Part shown: in pieces, positions 8,588 through 16,952 of the stretch | Layout: each line of letters opens with the position of its first letter | Numbering within the stretch: the first letter of the stretch is position 1 | Assembly: GCF_030814135.1 (NCBI RefSeq) | Contig: NZ_JAUSUQ010000009.1 | Location: forward strand, 124,001 to 188,000 | Length of the DNA: 64,000 nt | Reading direction: 5' to 3' | Source of the DNA: Caldalkalibacillus uzonensis | GTDB lineage: Bacteria; Bacillota; Bacilli; Caldalkalibacillales; Caldalkalibacillaceae | Program-made: the position numbers and the translations under genes | Notes under the pieces: model-generated | What the model was told of the DNA's origin: nothing | Databases searched by the model: none | The model's input: only the letters and a program-made list of their open reading frames with translations

Positions 8588-9307
8588 TTATGCTTTGGAT
8601 ACGGCAGCCTGCCATTGTTTAAGCATATGGTTGACCAGTTCATAGGAGCGTTTGGCTGCCACCTTTGTAAACTCAGTAAAATTGACCTTCGCTTCCCGGT
8701 CGGCTTTATCTGACAACGAGCGGATAATAACAAACGGAATCTGGTTAAGGTGACACACTTGAGCGACAGCTGCCCCTTCCATTTCTACACAACTGCCGTT
8801 AAAAGTCTTGTACAACTCAGCCACCTGTTCGGGATCAGCAATAAACTGATCACCTGACAATACTTTACCTTTCACAACTTGAATAGTCTCATCTTCTGGA
8901 CGGTAACTTTCGGCCAGTTTAATCAAATAAGGATCCGCTGCAAAAACAGATGTTTCGGCGAAGGGAATCTCACCCTTCTTAAACCCGACGGGAGAAGCAT
9001 CAATATCATGCTGCTGGCATTCCGTTGAAATGACAATATCTCCAATGTTTAGCTCCGGGGCAACCCCGCCAGCCACACCGGTGAAGATAATGTACTTGAC
9101 CTGATAATCATCAATCAAGATTTGGGTGCAGACACTGGCATTAACTTTTCCCACTCCGGATTGGCATAGCACAACGTCACTGCCGTACAATCTTCCCTGG
9201 TAAAAGGTGATCCCTGCCCGTACGTTTTTCTTCACATCAGTCATGGCCTCTAAAAAAAGTTCAATCTCTTCCGTCATGGCTCCCATTATGCCTATCAGTT
9301 TGCTCAT
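8588..9307 (-). CDS. mtnN: 5'-methylthioadenosine/S-adenosylhomocysteine nucleosidase
   Basis: Hydrolyses the N-glycosidic bond of methylthioadenosine and S-adenosylhomocysteine, feeding methionine salvage and clearing SAM by-products. The protein of 239 aa starts at ATG 9307 (MSKLIGIMGAMTEEIELF), with GGAGGAAAGG just upstream; a reading frame extending to 9409 overlaps ccpA and is not credible. Family features visible are GIMGAM at the start, the purine-site region FTGVAGGV, the catalytic segment VEMEGAAVAQVC and RSLSDKAD near the C-terminus, carrying the catalytic Asp. It begins 22 bp after ccpA, so it is probably cotranscribed with it, and ends at a strong terminator. Confidence 0.95.
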   Translation of the reverse strand: MSKLIGIMGAMTEEIELFLEAMTDVKKNVRAGITFYQGRLYGSDVVLCQSGVGKVNASVCTQILIDDYQVKYIIFTGVAGGVAPELNIGDIVISTECQQHDIDASPVGFKKGEIPFAETSVFAADPYLIKLAESYRPEDETIQVVKGKVLSGDQFIADPEQVAELYKTFNGSCVEMEGAAVAQVCHLNQIPFVIIRSLSDKADREAKVNFTEFTKVAAKRSYELVNHMLKQWQAAVSKA

Positions 9308-9329
9308 GGCCTTTCCTCCAGCTCTCTCT

Positions 9330-10352
9330 TCACTTATTTTCTGTCCTATTTTTTTTGGTTGACTCTCTTTCCTCAATGCGATGAGGTAAGACAACCAGAT
9401 GATGATCAATGTGCTCTTTATTCATATACTTCGTCAGAAGGCGCATGGCCACCGCTCCGATATCATACATGGGCTGAACCACACTGGTCAGACGGGGACG
9501 CACCATGGAAGTTAAGCGGGTGTTATCAAAACCGATGACTTCTACATCACCTGGAATTTTCAGGCCGTGGTCCTGGCAGGCATGAATGGCACCTATGGCC
9601 ATTTCATCACTCATGGCGACAATCGCTGTTGCCGGCTCAGCCAGGCCGATCAACTCTTCAGCTGCCTTCAACCCGGAGTCATAACGATAATCACCGTAGC
9701 GGATCAAAGTCTCATCGACTGGCAGTCCTGCTTCTTCCAAGGCCTTACGGTAACCGGTCAGTCGTTCTTGTCCACTAAATTTATCTTCAACAGGACCGGA
9801 GATGAAACCGATACGCGTATGACCTTTGTCAAGCAAAAGCTTGACCGCATCGTAGGCAGCTTGTTCATAATCGATCACCACAGAGGGCATCTCTTCTTTT
9901 TCGTCTTTAGTAGAAGCCAACACAATAGGCACCGTAGAAGTGGTAAACAATTCAATATGCTCTTCGGTTATCTGATTGCCCATAAATAACAGGCCGTCAA
10001 CCTGTTTCTCAAGCAGGGTGTTAATGAGATGAATTTCTTTCTGTGGACGCTGATCCGAATTGCACAAGATGATATTGTAATTATACATAGTGGCAATATC
10101 TTCGATCCCCCGGGCCAACTCAGCATAAAACAGGCTGGAAATATCGGGGATGATCACCCCAACCGTAGTGGTCCGTTTGCTGGCCAGCCCCCTGGCCACT
10201 GCATTGGGACGGTAACCCAAACGTTTTATGGTTTCCAATACTTTCTTGCGTGTGACTGGTTTGACGTTCGGGTTGCCGTTAACGACACGGGAAACAGTAG
10301 CCATGGATACCCCTGCTTCTCGGGCTACATCATAAATGGTTACGTTTTTCAC
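9330..10352 (-). CDS. ccpA: Catabolite control protein A
   Basis: LacI/GalR-family regulator of 340 aa that, with phosphorylated HPr or Crh, binds cre sites and controls carbon catabolite repression. The HTH and hinge ([20 protein letters not shown], about residues 4-23, then [12 protein letters not shown]) and the body ([52 protein letters not shown]) match B. subtilis CcpA closely. GTG 10352 follows GGAGGG at 7 bases. The location downstream of aroA is the Bacillus arrangement, although a small membrane gene and a terminator now separate them. A cre box in front of the AtuA operon is one likely local target. Confidence 0.93.
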   Translation of the reverse strand: MKNVTIYDVAREAGVSMATVSRVVNGNPNVKPVTRKKVLETIKRLGYRPNAVARGLASKRTTTVGVIIPDISSLFYAELARGIEDIATMYNYNIILCNSDQRPQKEIHLINTLLEKQVDGLLFMGNQITEEHIELFTTSTVPIVLASTKDEKEEMPSVVIDYEQAAYDAVKLLLDKGHTRIGFISGPVEDKFSGQERLTGYRKALEEAGLPVDETLIRYGDYRYDSGLKAAEELIGLAEPATAIVAMSDEMAIGAIHACQDHGLKIPGDVEVIGFDNTRLTSMVRPRLTSVVQPMYDIGAVAMRLLTKYMNKEHIDHHLVVLPHRIEERESTKKNRTENK

Positions 10353-10485
10353 CTATATTCCCTCCTTCAATGACCATGTTTATCACATCCATATCTATGT
10401 GTGGCCGGTTAGTCTGGAAGCAAAATAACAATATTTACCTTAAAACCTTTTAATGGTTTTCATATATTTTCAAAAGTATAATGTT

Positions 10486-10514
10486 ATCATACGACAATTT
10501 ATAACGTGATGCAA
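10486..10514 (-). promoter_or_regulatory. Sigma-A promoter of ccpA-mtnN
   Basis: Minus-strand -35 TTGCAT (10509-10514), 17-bp spacer and -10 TATGAT (10486-10491), about 130 bp before the ccpA start. The leader holds no recognised riboswitch. Confidence 0.6.
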
Positions 10515-10583
10515 TTGCCAGTGATCATTTGTCACTGAATCTCAAATAAGACGAATACCGGCACCTCCTTTAATCCCAAACAC

Positions 10584-10618
10584 AAAAAGTTGGCGAATTA
10601 CTCCTCGCCAACTTTTTT
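10584..10618. terminator. Terminator overlapping stop of small membrane gene
   Basis: AAAAAGTTGGCGA (10584-10596) pairs with TCGCCAACTTTTTT (10605-10618). T runs lie at both ends, so it can work in both directions. The stop codon of the gene ending at 10598 lies inside the hairpin. Confidence 0.8.
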
Positions 10619-10879
10619 CACCTGGTTAATAGCATATTTTTGTTGATAAAGCTTAGAACCGACCCATTGAGCCAACACAGCAACGGCAATAAGCAAGGGA
10701 ATCAACCAATTGGAAACCCCTAACCAGAGGCGTAAAGCAATGATGATGGGGACCGAGGCATGAACAGCCACCATCCAAGTCAGCGAAAACTTACGGACTG
10801 AAGCACGCCACACGCCAAGGGGGATGTTGATGAGAAAGGTAAAAGCAGTCAGTGCAAATGCGATTAAAATGTCATCCAT
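10598..10879 (-). CDS. Small three-helix membrane protein of unknown function
   Basis: 93-aa protein with three hydrophobic segments at about residues 5-24, 34-53 and 56-75 and a basic, charged C-terminus (KYAINQVKKVGEE). I do not recognise the family. A ribosome site (AAGGTGAG) lies before ATG 10879. It sits between aroA (ends 10949) and ccpA, and its stop codon is inside a terminator, so it is either the last gene of the aroA transcript or independent. No function is proposed. Confidence 0.7.
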   Translation of the reverse strand: MDDILIAFALTAFTFLINIPLGVWRASVRKFSLTWMVAVHASVPIIIALRLWLGVSNWLIPLLIAVAVLAQWVGSKLYQQKYAINQVKKVGEE

Positions 10880-10948
10880 GTTCTCACCTTAGTTACAGAA
10901 GTTTTTATGCTTTTACCTTACTCTTTTTTGGATGTAAAGTCAAATCTG

Positions 10949-12046
10949 TCAGACCCTCGCTTTAGCCTTCAACAAGCCGGAGGCTTGCAGTTCAGATAAA
11001 AAGTCATTAAATTGTCCCAAATCCATTTGCTGGTTCGCATCAGACAGAGCCACCGCAGGGTCGGGATGCACCTCTACCATGACCCCATCAGCACCAGCGG
11101 CTAAAGCCGCTTTTGCCGTAGGCAGCAACAAATCCAGACGGCCAGTAGCATGAGTGACATCGGCCAGAACCGGCAAATGTGTTTCCTGTTTTAAAATGGG
11201 AATGGCCGAGATATCCAGGGTGTTGCGTGTGGCCTTTTCATAGGTACGGATGCCCCGCTCACACAACATAACCTGCTTATTCCCCTTGGAAACAATGTAT
11301 TCCGCAGCAAACATAAATTCCTGGATCGTGGCCGACATTCCCCTTTTTAGTAGTACTGGATGATTGACCGAACCAGCCGCTTTCAACAGCTCAAAGTTTT
11401 GCATGTTACGGGCCCCGATTTGAATTACGTCAATGTATTCTATGGCCAGTTCGATATCATGAGGAGACACAATTTCACTGATAACCGCCAAGTCAAATTC
11501 ATCAGCGATTTGTCTCAAAATTTTCAAACCTTCAATCCCCAAGCCCTGGAAGTCATAGGGAGACGTTCTGGGTTTAAATGCCCCGCCTCTTAACAGTTTC
11601 AGTCCTTGACGTTTATGGTTAAGGGCAACCGCTTTAACCTGCTCATAACTTTCAACTGAACACGGACCGGCAATAAGAACAGGTTCACTGCCCCCAATTT
11701 TTACCCCCTTGATATCCACGACTGTATCTTCTTTTTGCTTTTTACGGCTGACCAAGAGTGCCTTGCGGTTGTCATCTTCCTGCAACTCCAAGGACGCTTT
11801 GAAAATCTCTTTAAAAATATGCTGTATCGTGGAGGTCTCAAACGGTCCCTGGTTCTTCTCAGCCAAGATGTCCAACATTTTTCGTTCACGCACCGGGTCA
11901 AAACGGTTAATGCCTGACTTCAGCTTAACCTTACCGATTTCCTGGGCAATACGCCCCCGTTCGCTTAAGAGCTCCAAGATTTGCAAGTTGATCTCGTCTA
12001 AGCGTTTTCTTAACTGTTCTAACTGATCTAGGCCTTTCTCACTCAT
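10949..12046 (-). CDS. aroA: Bifunctional chorismate mutase / DAHP synthase
   Basis: First enzyme of the shikimate pathway, condensing phosphoenolpyruvate and erythrose 4-phosphate, fused to an N-terminal chorismate mutase that also acts as a feedback sensor. Residues about 1-90 form the mutase ([26 protein letters not shown]); the DAHP synthase barrel follows with [29 protein letters not shown] and [12 protein letters not shown]. The 365-aa protein starts at ATG 12046 after GGGGTGGAGAAAGC. The symbol follows B. subtilis use; in E. coli aroA means a different enzyme. Same direction and neighbourhood as ytxGH and ccpA, as in B. subtilis. Confidence 0.94.
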   Translation of the reverse strand: MSEKGLDQLEQLRKRLDEINLQILELLSERGRIAQEIGKVKLKSGINRFDPVRERKMLDILAEKNQGPFETSTIQHIFKEIFKASLELQEDDNRKALLVSRKKQKEDTVVDIKGVKIGGSEPVLIAGPCSVESYEQVKAVALNHKRQGLKLLRGGAFKPRTSPYDFQGLGIEGLKILRQIADEFDLAVISEIVSPHDIELAIEYIDVIQIGARNMQNFELLKAAGSVNHPVLLKRGMSATIQEFMFAAEYIVSKGNKQVMLCERGIRTYEKATRNTLDISAIPILKQETHLPVLADVTHATGRLDLLLPTAKAALAAGADGVMVEVHPDPAVALSDANQQMDLGQFNDFLSELQASGLLKAKARV

Positions 12047-12080
12047 GCTTTCTCCACCCCTATACAAATATTTAATGGTT

Positions 12081-12109
12081 AATTTAACACGATTGTCTGC
12101 AAATTGCAA
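12081..12109 (-). promoter_or_regulatory. Sigma-A promoter of aroA
   Basis: Minus-strand -35 TTGCAA (12104-12109), 17-bp spacer, -10 TAAATT (12081-12086). It gives a leader of about 27-30 bases before the aroA ATG. Confidence 0.55.
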
Positions 12110-12170
12110 TAGGATTTTTTAATAATTTAACGCATAAAATTGTAAAAGTAGATTAATAGATTATTAAATG

Positions 12171-12224
12171 AAAAACCGATGCTTAAGTTGTCTCATTAGA
12201 GACCAGAGCTCAAGGCACCGGTTT
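12171..12224 (-). terminator. Terminator of ytxGH
   Basis: Long hairpin with outer arms AAACCGATGC (near 12173-12182) and GCACCGGTTT (12215-12224) and an inner GTCTC/GAGAC stem. On the minus strand it ends in a T run. It separates ytxH from aroA. Confidence 0.7.
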
Positions 12225-12279
12225 CAACAGTATTGGACTAGTTTTTCTTTTTCAAGGAAAGGGAAGTCAAAAACAATCA

Positions 12280-12753
12280 TTACTTATCCGTTTCTCTTTC
12301 CACGCGTTGCTCTACATTCTTTTTCACTTCTTCTACTTCCTTCCTCACTTCATCCACTTTGGCATTAACCTGCTCCAAGATTTGATTGGCCTGTTCCTTG
12401 GCTTTGTCCGTTGCAGCTGCTGCCTCATCCTTAACGTAATCAACCACTTGGTGAACGTTCTGTGCACGGTCGGCTGCAGCCTGCTGGGCTTGCTCTTTGA
12501 ACGTTTGTATCTCATGCTTCATTTGGCTGGCTACATCTTTCATTTTTTCAGCAAACGTTTCAGCATAGTCACTCACTTGCCGGGCCAACTCCAGTGTTTT
12601 CTTGGATGCTGTTTGATAGCCGTCCGATAAGTCCTCCCTTAATTCACGGCCAGATTTAGGCGCCAGGAGCAAAGCTACGGAGGCACCTATAATCCCTCCA
12701 ACGATAGCCCCAATGACAAAATCTTTGCCATTCATATTATTTTGATCTGCCAT
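12280..12753 (-). CDS. ytxH: YtxH-family general stress protein
   Basis: 157-aa protein with one N-terminal membrane segment (FVIGAIVGGIIGASVALLLA, about residues 12-31), a PKSGRELRE motif just after it, and a long charged helical tail rich in Ala, Lys, Glu and Gln likely to form a coiled coil. This is the YtxH family layout. In B. subtilis the ytxGHJ (csb40) operon is induced by general stress; the molecular role is unknown. Its start overlaps the end of ytxG by 17 bp, so the two are cotranscribed. No ytxJ follows; the next features are a terminator and aroA. Confidence 0.88.
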   Translation of the reverse strand: MADQNNMNGKDFVIGAIVGGIIGASVALLLAPKSGRELREDLSDGYQTASKKTLELARQVSDYAETFAEKMKDVASQMKHEIQTFKEQAQQAAADRAQNVHQVVDYVKDEAAAATDKAKEQANQILEQVNAKVDEVRKEVEEVKKNVEQRVERETDK

Positions 12754-13225
12754 ACTTTATTCCTCCTTCTGAATTGTGATCATGTTCTTTTTGAGTGCGG
12801 TAAGCTTGCCATTTATGCCAAAGCTCCATGGATAAGCTGACAACCTTCATAATCTCATCCAATTTGCTTTGGTTCTTCACAGTAGTGTGCTGGACACTGC
12901 GGGTAACACTGTCCATAATGGTGGCCGAGATTTGTCTTAAGGAACTGGTTACCTGCCTGGTGGCTTGGCCAATCTCTTCCGCTGACTTAAACAGCTGATC
13001 CAGTGATTGTGATTTGTTGTAAATATCTTCTGTCAGCCGGTTAGTCTGGCGGATTAAATCAGTCGTTTCCCTGCTCAGTTCATCCACACGGCTTTGCATA
13101 CTGGTCATATTGTCATTTAATTGTTGAAGTGACCGCTGAACGGTAACCAAGGTTTTGACAAAATAAATCACTAAGACAACAAAAGCAACAGAGATGAGTG
13201 CCACGCTAATTTCAATGATGCCCAT
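12737..13225 (-). CDS. ytxG: DUF948-family protein YtxG
   Basis: 162-aa protein with one N-terminal membrane helix (about residues 7-27) and a long heptad-like helix through residues 30-110 (QQLNDNMTSMQSRVDELSRE), then a His- and basic-rich tail. This is the DUF948 pattern, which resembles chemoreceptor signalling helices but has no enzymatic motif. It is first of the ytxGH pair. A sigma-B-like promoter lies 33-57 bp upstream, matching the stress control known for B. subtilis ytxG. Confidence 0.87.
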   Translation of the reverse strand: MGIIEISVALISVAFVVLVIYFVKTLVTVQRSLQQLNDNMTSMQSRVDELSRETTDLIRQTNRLTEDIYNKSQSLDQLFKSAEEIGQATRQVTSSLRQISATIMDSVTRSVQHTTVKNQSKLDEIMKVVSLSMELWHKWQAYRTQKEHDHNSEGGIKYGRSK

Positions 13226-13257
13226 TGTTTTTCTCCCTCCTCAAACTCCTGTCTACA

Positions 13258-13282
13258 AATCCCACACAATCTTAGTTTTAAC
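13258..13282 (-). promoter_or_regulatory. Sigma-B-like promoter of ytxGH
   Basis: Minus-strand GTTAAA (13277-13282), 13-bp spacer and GGGATT (13258-13263). Each half differs at one position from the sigma-B consensus GTTTAA-N13-15-GGGWAW. The position is right for ytxG, and the homologous B. subtilis operon is sigma-B dependent. Confidence 0.55.
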
Positions 13283-13336
13283 ACTAGGACAAGCGGTACT
13301 GCTTATGTATTCGCCGTTGTAAGTGGAATACCCTGT

Positions 13337-13738
13337 TCACAAAAACATAAACTTATTTTTTCTCCATTTTCGCCACCCATAAACCATGAGCATGGCCAAA
13401 GTGGCGCCTAGCACATCGTTGACAACATCAAGCGGATCGGGATGCCTACCAGGAACAAATGCTTGATGGATTTCATCACTGACTCCATAGCAAAACGAGA
13501 GCAGTACCGCCCAGCCTTTTCGTTTCCATTCGTTCAAGGCATAGCCTTGTAAAGCAAACCAATAGGCCAAGCCTAAAATGAAATAGGCCACAAAATGTCC
13601 CCAATCCAGACGGTCAAACATGGGGAACATAGATTGAATTTCCTCCCCTGTACGGGAAGATAAATAGAAAATAAGGCCCATCCAGGCTATCGCTGGAATC
13701 CAGCGCCAATGCTTGACGATCTGCCAGCTGTTCACCAA
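13337..13738 (-). CDS. VanZ-family membrane protein
   Basis: 133-aa integral membrane protein with about four hydrophobic segments. The VanZ-family signature is clear: SDEIHQAFVPGRHPDPLDVV near residues 89-108, preceded by FYLSSRTGEE and HFVAYFILG. VanZ proteins give low-level teicoplanin resistance in some species, but most genomic copies have no known role. It is a single gene between ytxG and the divergent M29 aminopeptidase. No resistance genes are adjacent, so no resistance function is proposed. Confidence 0.85.
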   Translation of the reverse strand: MVNSWQIVKHWRWIPAIAWMGLIFYLSSRTGEEIQSMFPMFDRLDWGHFVAYFILGLAYWFALQGYALNEWKRKGWAVLLSFCYGVSDEIHQAFVPGRHPDPLDVVNDVLGATLAMLMVYGWRKWRKNKFMFL

Positions 13739-13814
13739 CTCTCCCTCCCTTTTTTCCTGCCGGTTGACCTAGCGGCTGTTCACTTACTCATCCATTTGCT
13801 AAACTAGTAATTAA

Positions 13815-13854
13815 ACAGACACTCTTTAATTTACACAGACACTCTTTAATTTAC
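13815..13854. repeat. Tandem 20-bp duplication
   Basis: ACAGACACTCTTTAATTTAC is present twice head to tail (13815-13834 and 13835-13854), ending 16 bp before the aminopeptidase ATG and just before its ribosome site. No inverted repeat lies inside the unit. Confidence 0.9.
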
Positions 13855-13870
13855 AAAATGAGGTGAGGAA

Positions 13871-14986
13871 ATGAAAGACCCACGCATCGAAACTCTGGCC
13901 AAAAATCTGATTCATTACTCAGTCCGCCTGCAAAAGGGAGAAAAAATCCTGATTGAAAACATCGGAGTGGAGCCATATTTGCTACACGCCCTGATTAAAG
14001 AGGTTTATACCGTAGGAGGCTATCCCTTTGTCACGCTCAAGGAACCCAGTGTAAACCGGGCCCTTCTCATGGGTGCAGAGCCGGAACAACTGGATTTGAT
14101 GGCCAAATGGGAAGCGGATCGCATGAGAGAGATGGATGCTTACATTGGGATCCGTTCCGGTGATAATATTAGTGAACTGGCCGATGTACCTGCTGAAAAA
14201 ATGCAAGCCTATGCCAAACATGTAGCCCATCCTGTACATAGCAAGATTCGGGTGCCGCACACCAAATGGGTGATTTTGCGCTGGCCCCGCCCCGCCATGG
14301 CGCAATTGGCCAACATGAGCACTGAGGCGTTCGAAGACTTTTATTTCCAAGTATGCAACCTGGATTATGCCAAAATGTCCAAAGCGATGGATGCCCTGGT
14401 GGAGCTGATGAACCGCACAGACCAGGTGCGCATCACAGGCCCCGGTACAGATTTAACCTTCTCCATCAAGGATATCCCGGCCATTAAATGCGCCGGGGAG
14501 TTTAATATTCCTGACGGGGAGGTGTTTACCGCTCCCGTTCGTGACTCTGTGAACGGTACGCTGCGCTTTAACACCCCTTCTCCTTATCAAGGCTTTGTGT
14601 TTGAAAATGTGGAGTTGGAATTTAAAGACGGCAAAATTATTAAAGCCACTGCTAACGATACCGACAGGCTGAACCAAATTTTAGATACGGATGAAGGAGC
14701 CCGCTATATCGGCGAGTTTGCCATCGGCGTCAACCCGTATATTCTGCATCCTATGAAAGATATTTTATTTGATGAAAAAATTTGCGGCAGCTTCCATTTT
14801 ACTCCCGGTCAATGCTACAATGAAGCTTCTAATGGCAACCACTCTTCCGTGCACTGGGACATGGTGTGTATCCAGCGGGAAGATTACGGCGGCGGAGAAA
14901 TGTATTTTGACGGGGTGCTGGTCCGCAAAGACGGACGGTTTGTACTTGACGAACTGCAGGACCTTAATCCGGAAGCGCTGAAATAA
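13871..14986 (+). CDS. M29-family aminopeptidase
   Basis: 371-aa cytoplasmic metallo-aminopeptidase of the M29 (AmpS/PepS/aminopeptidase T) family, releasing N-terminal residues from peptides with two metal ions. Family hallmarks are TGPGTDLTFSIK near residue 195, GEFNIPDGEVFTAPV near 217 with the metal-binding Glu, and the C-terminal GNHSSVHWDMVCI near 320 with His and Asp ligands. It is somewhat shorter than B. subtilis AmpS (about 410 aa). GAGGTGAGG precedes ATG 13871. It is followed by a hairpin and then the MBL gene. Confidence 0.9.
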   Translation: MKDPRIETLAKNLIHYSVRLQKGEKILIENIGVEPYLLHALIKEVYTVGGYPFVTLKEPSVNRALLMGAEPEQLDLMAKWEADRMREMDAYIGIRSGDNISELADVPAEKMQAYAKHVAHPVHSKIRVPHTKWVILRWPRPAMAQLANMSTEAFEDFYFQVCNLDYAKMSKAMDALVELMNRTDQVRITGPGTDLTFSIKDIPAIKCAGEFNIPDGEVFTAPVRDSVNGTLRFNTPSPYQGFVFENVELEFKDGKIIKATANDTDRLNQILDTDEGARYIGEFAIGVNPYILHPMKDILFDEKICGSFHFTPGQCYNEASNGNHSSVHWDMVCIQREDYGGGEMYFDGVLVRKDGRFVLDELQDLNPEALK

Positions 14987-14995
14987 CGGCAATGA

Positions 14996-15035
14996 GGCTC
15001 CTGTTTGTGTTAGGGTGACCTTCACGACAGGAGCC
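14996..15035 (+). other. Intergenic hairpin without T run
   Basis: GGCTCCTGT (14996-15004) pairs perfectly with ACAGGAGCC (15027-15035). No T run follows on either strand, so it may stabilise or process the mRNA between the aminopeptidase and MBL genes rather than terminate it. Confidence 0.5.
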
Positions 15036-15086
15036 GTCCACCATCCATTGTTATAAAATTTTTAATATAAAAAGGAGTTGTTGAAT

Positions 15087-16037
15087 ATGACAGCGAAACG
15101 ACCCGTTGGCTTGGGACACGGTATATATTTGATTGACGGCTATGACCTGGGTTTTTCCGGCCGCACTGGCACATATGTGTTCGCTGAGGAAGCGTTAACC
15201 ATCATTGAAACAGGCCCGAGCCCATCCGTTCAGCATATTTTAGAGGGGCTGAATGCCCTTGGACTGGATCCGGCGAACATTAAATTTATCATTGTCACCC
15301 ACATTCACCTGGATCATGCAGGGGGCGCCGGTCTGTTGCTGGAAAAGTGCCCCCACGCGCAAGTGGTGGTTCACCCGCGGGGCGCCCGCCATCTCGTTGA
15401 TCCATCCCGGTTGATTGCCGGGGCAAAGGCGATTTATCAAGATCAGTTTGACCGTCTGTTTGACCCTATTGTCCCCGTACCGGAAGACCGCCTGCTTGTC
15501 AAAAATGACGGTGATACACTTGTAATCGGCTCCAAGCGGACACTACAGTTCCTGGATACTCCAGGCCATGCCAGACATCATTTTAGTATTTACGATCCTG
15601 TCAGCAACGGCATCTTTTCCGGAGACACGTTTGGCATCCGCTATCCTCAAATGGAGGAAGCCGGGGGACAGTTGTACTTGCCTTCCACCTCTCCCAATCA
15701 TTTTGATCCGGCGGCCATGCGCCACTCTATTGAACGCATGTGCAGCTTAGGCATTGAACGGATTTATTTTGGCCATTTTGGCATGACCACCGCTGTCGAT
15801 GAAGCCCGCCAGCAAGTCTTGCATTGGCTGGATGTATTCGTGGAGGAAGGAAAAAAGGCCTATACCAATGGACAGGAACCCCAGGCCCTGGCGCAAATTT
15901 TGCTTGAACAGCTCCTCGACCATTATAAAACGATTGACATTCGCCAGCACACCGAGCTGTATGAAATTTTAAAACTGGATATGATGGTCTGTTCCCTGGG
16001 AATTTTTGATTATCTGTCCAAGCAGCATCAGGATTAG
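15087..16037 (+). CDS. Metallo-beta-lactamase-fold hydrolase
   Basis: 316-aa member of the MBL-fold superfamily with the zinc-binding motif THIHLDHAGG (HxHxDH) near residue 70, a further ligand in TPGHARHHFS near 157, and a GDTFGIR segment near 178. Many such proteins are glyoxalase-II-like or ribonuclease-like hydrolases; the substrate cannot be told here. ATG 15087 has AAAGGAG nine bases upstream; a TTG at 15078 lies too close to that site. Downstream is a bidirectional terminator. Confidence 0.87.
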   Translation: MTAKRPVGLGHGIYLIDGYDLGFSGRTGTYVFAEEALTIIETGPSPSVQHILEGLNALGLDPANIKFIIVTHIHLDHAGGAGLLLEKCPHAQVVVHPRGARHLVDPSRLIAGAKAIYQDQFDRLFDPIVPVPEDRLLVKNDGDTLVIGSKRTLQFLDTPGHARHHFSIYDPVSNGIFSGDTFGIRYPQMEEAGGQLYLPSTSPNHFDPAAMRHSIERMCSLGIERIYFGHFGMTTAVDEARQQVLHWLDVFVEEGKKAYTNGQEPQALAQILLEQLLDHYKTIDIRQHTELYEILKLDMMVCSLGIFDYLSKQHQD

Positions 16038-16092
16038 AGATGTATGGGGACTCAAGTTCAGGTGAAACCAACCTTGTTAAAGTGCAGTAAAA

Positions 16093-16124
16093 CTCCCATG
16101 ATTAATACTAATCATGGGAGATTA
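16093..16124. terminator. Bidirectional terminator between MBL and DUF421 genes
   Basis: A 12-bp perfect stem CTCCCATGATTA (16093-16104) / TAATCATGGGAG (16109-16120) with a 4-base loop. The stop codon of the minus-strand DUF421 gene lies inside it. T-rich sequence follows on both strands. Confidence 0.82.
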
Positions 16125-16806
16125 TTTTGGGGCTGATATGAATGCCTTCCCCGTCCCGCCATTCAGCATAAAATACCCCTTTTTCATCATCAAAGCCATG
16201 GGTGCGGAGCTGATTTTTCAACCATAGTTGATCAAATCCTCGCTGCTGTAAGTTATCCCATAATACTTCTCCATCAATAATCAGGGTGATCGGGAGATTT
16301 ACCGGGCTTTGGGGAAGATTAAGATCTAATTTATTCGGTTTTTGATACATGGACTTTCGCAAGACACTAATGGTGCCATTGGGTTCAAGTATTCCGTATT
16401 TAACCTCACGTACCGAAAAAACATCGCTTTGCCGTAACAGGCTTAACAATTGATTCACATCCAATTTATTCTTTAGTAACACGTTTCGGTCAATAATTCC
16501 GTCCCGAATCACAATGTCGGGGTTACCGATCCAAAAGGCACGCGTTGATTTCTTTCTTTGAGTTAAACGTTCTACCCCCCACAAACAAGACGTCCACAGG
16601 CCAGCAGCAAACAAAAAATGCACCAGCTTGATTTTGTCTTCATAAATTGAATTTCCTAACAACTCCCCAAGCACTAACGCAAAAATAAAATGAAATGGAG
16701 TTAATTGATTTATCGATGTTTTTCCCAATAACTTAGTCATCAAAAACAAGGTAAAAAAGCCAACGAGAATTTTTACCGCCATTAAACTCATATCTATCTC
16801 TTCCAA
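16108..16806 (-). CDS. DUF421 (YetF-type) membrane protein
   Basis: About 232 aa with three N-terminal membrane helices followed by a cytoplasmic alpha/beta domain, the plan of the DUF421/YetF family (B. subtilis YdfR, YdfS, YetF). The membrane part contains LGKTSINQLTPFHFIFALVLGE; the soluble part includes LRQSDVFSVREVKYGILEPNG. TTG 16806 has GGAGG nine bases upstream; the alternative ATG at 16791 has a weaker site. Members affect spore germination or stress in some bacilli, but function is unsettled. Confidence 0.85.
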   Translation of the reverse strand: MEEIDMSLMAVKILVGFFTLFLMTKLLGKTSINQLTPFHFIFALVLGELLGNSIYEDKIKLVHFLFAAGLWTSCLWGVERLTQRKKSTRAFWIGNPDIVIRDGIIDRNVLLKNKLDVNQLLSLLRQSDVFSVREVKYGILEPNGTISVLRKSMYQKPNKLDLNLPQSPVNLPITLIIDGEVLWDNLQQRGFDQLWLKNQLRTHGFDDEKGVFYAEWRDGEGIHISPKIISHD

Positions 16807-16952
16807 CGTATACTTCCTCCAAGCTAAAATTCTAATAATAAGTATGGGCAAACGCCTATATCGGTATACGAAACTTTAAAAATAAGCAACTAAAAACCCT
16901 GTACACCCAAGTGGACGCACAGAGCTCTACTTTGCCGCGGATCTATTCCTTT

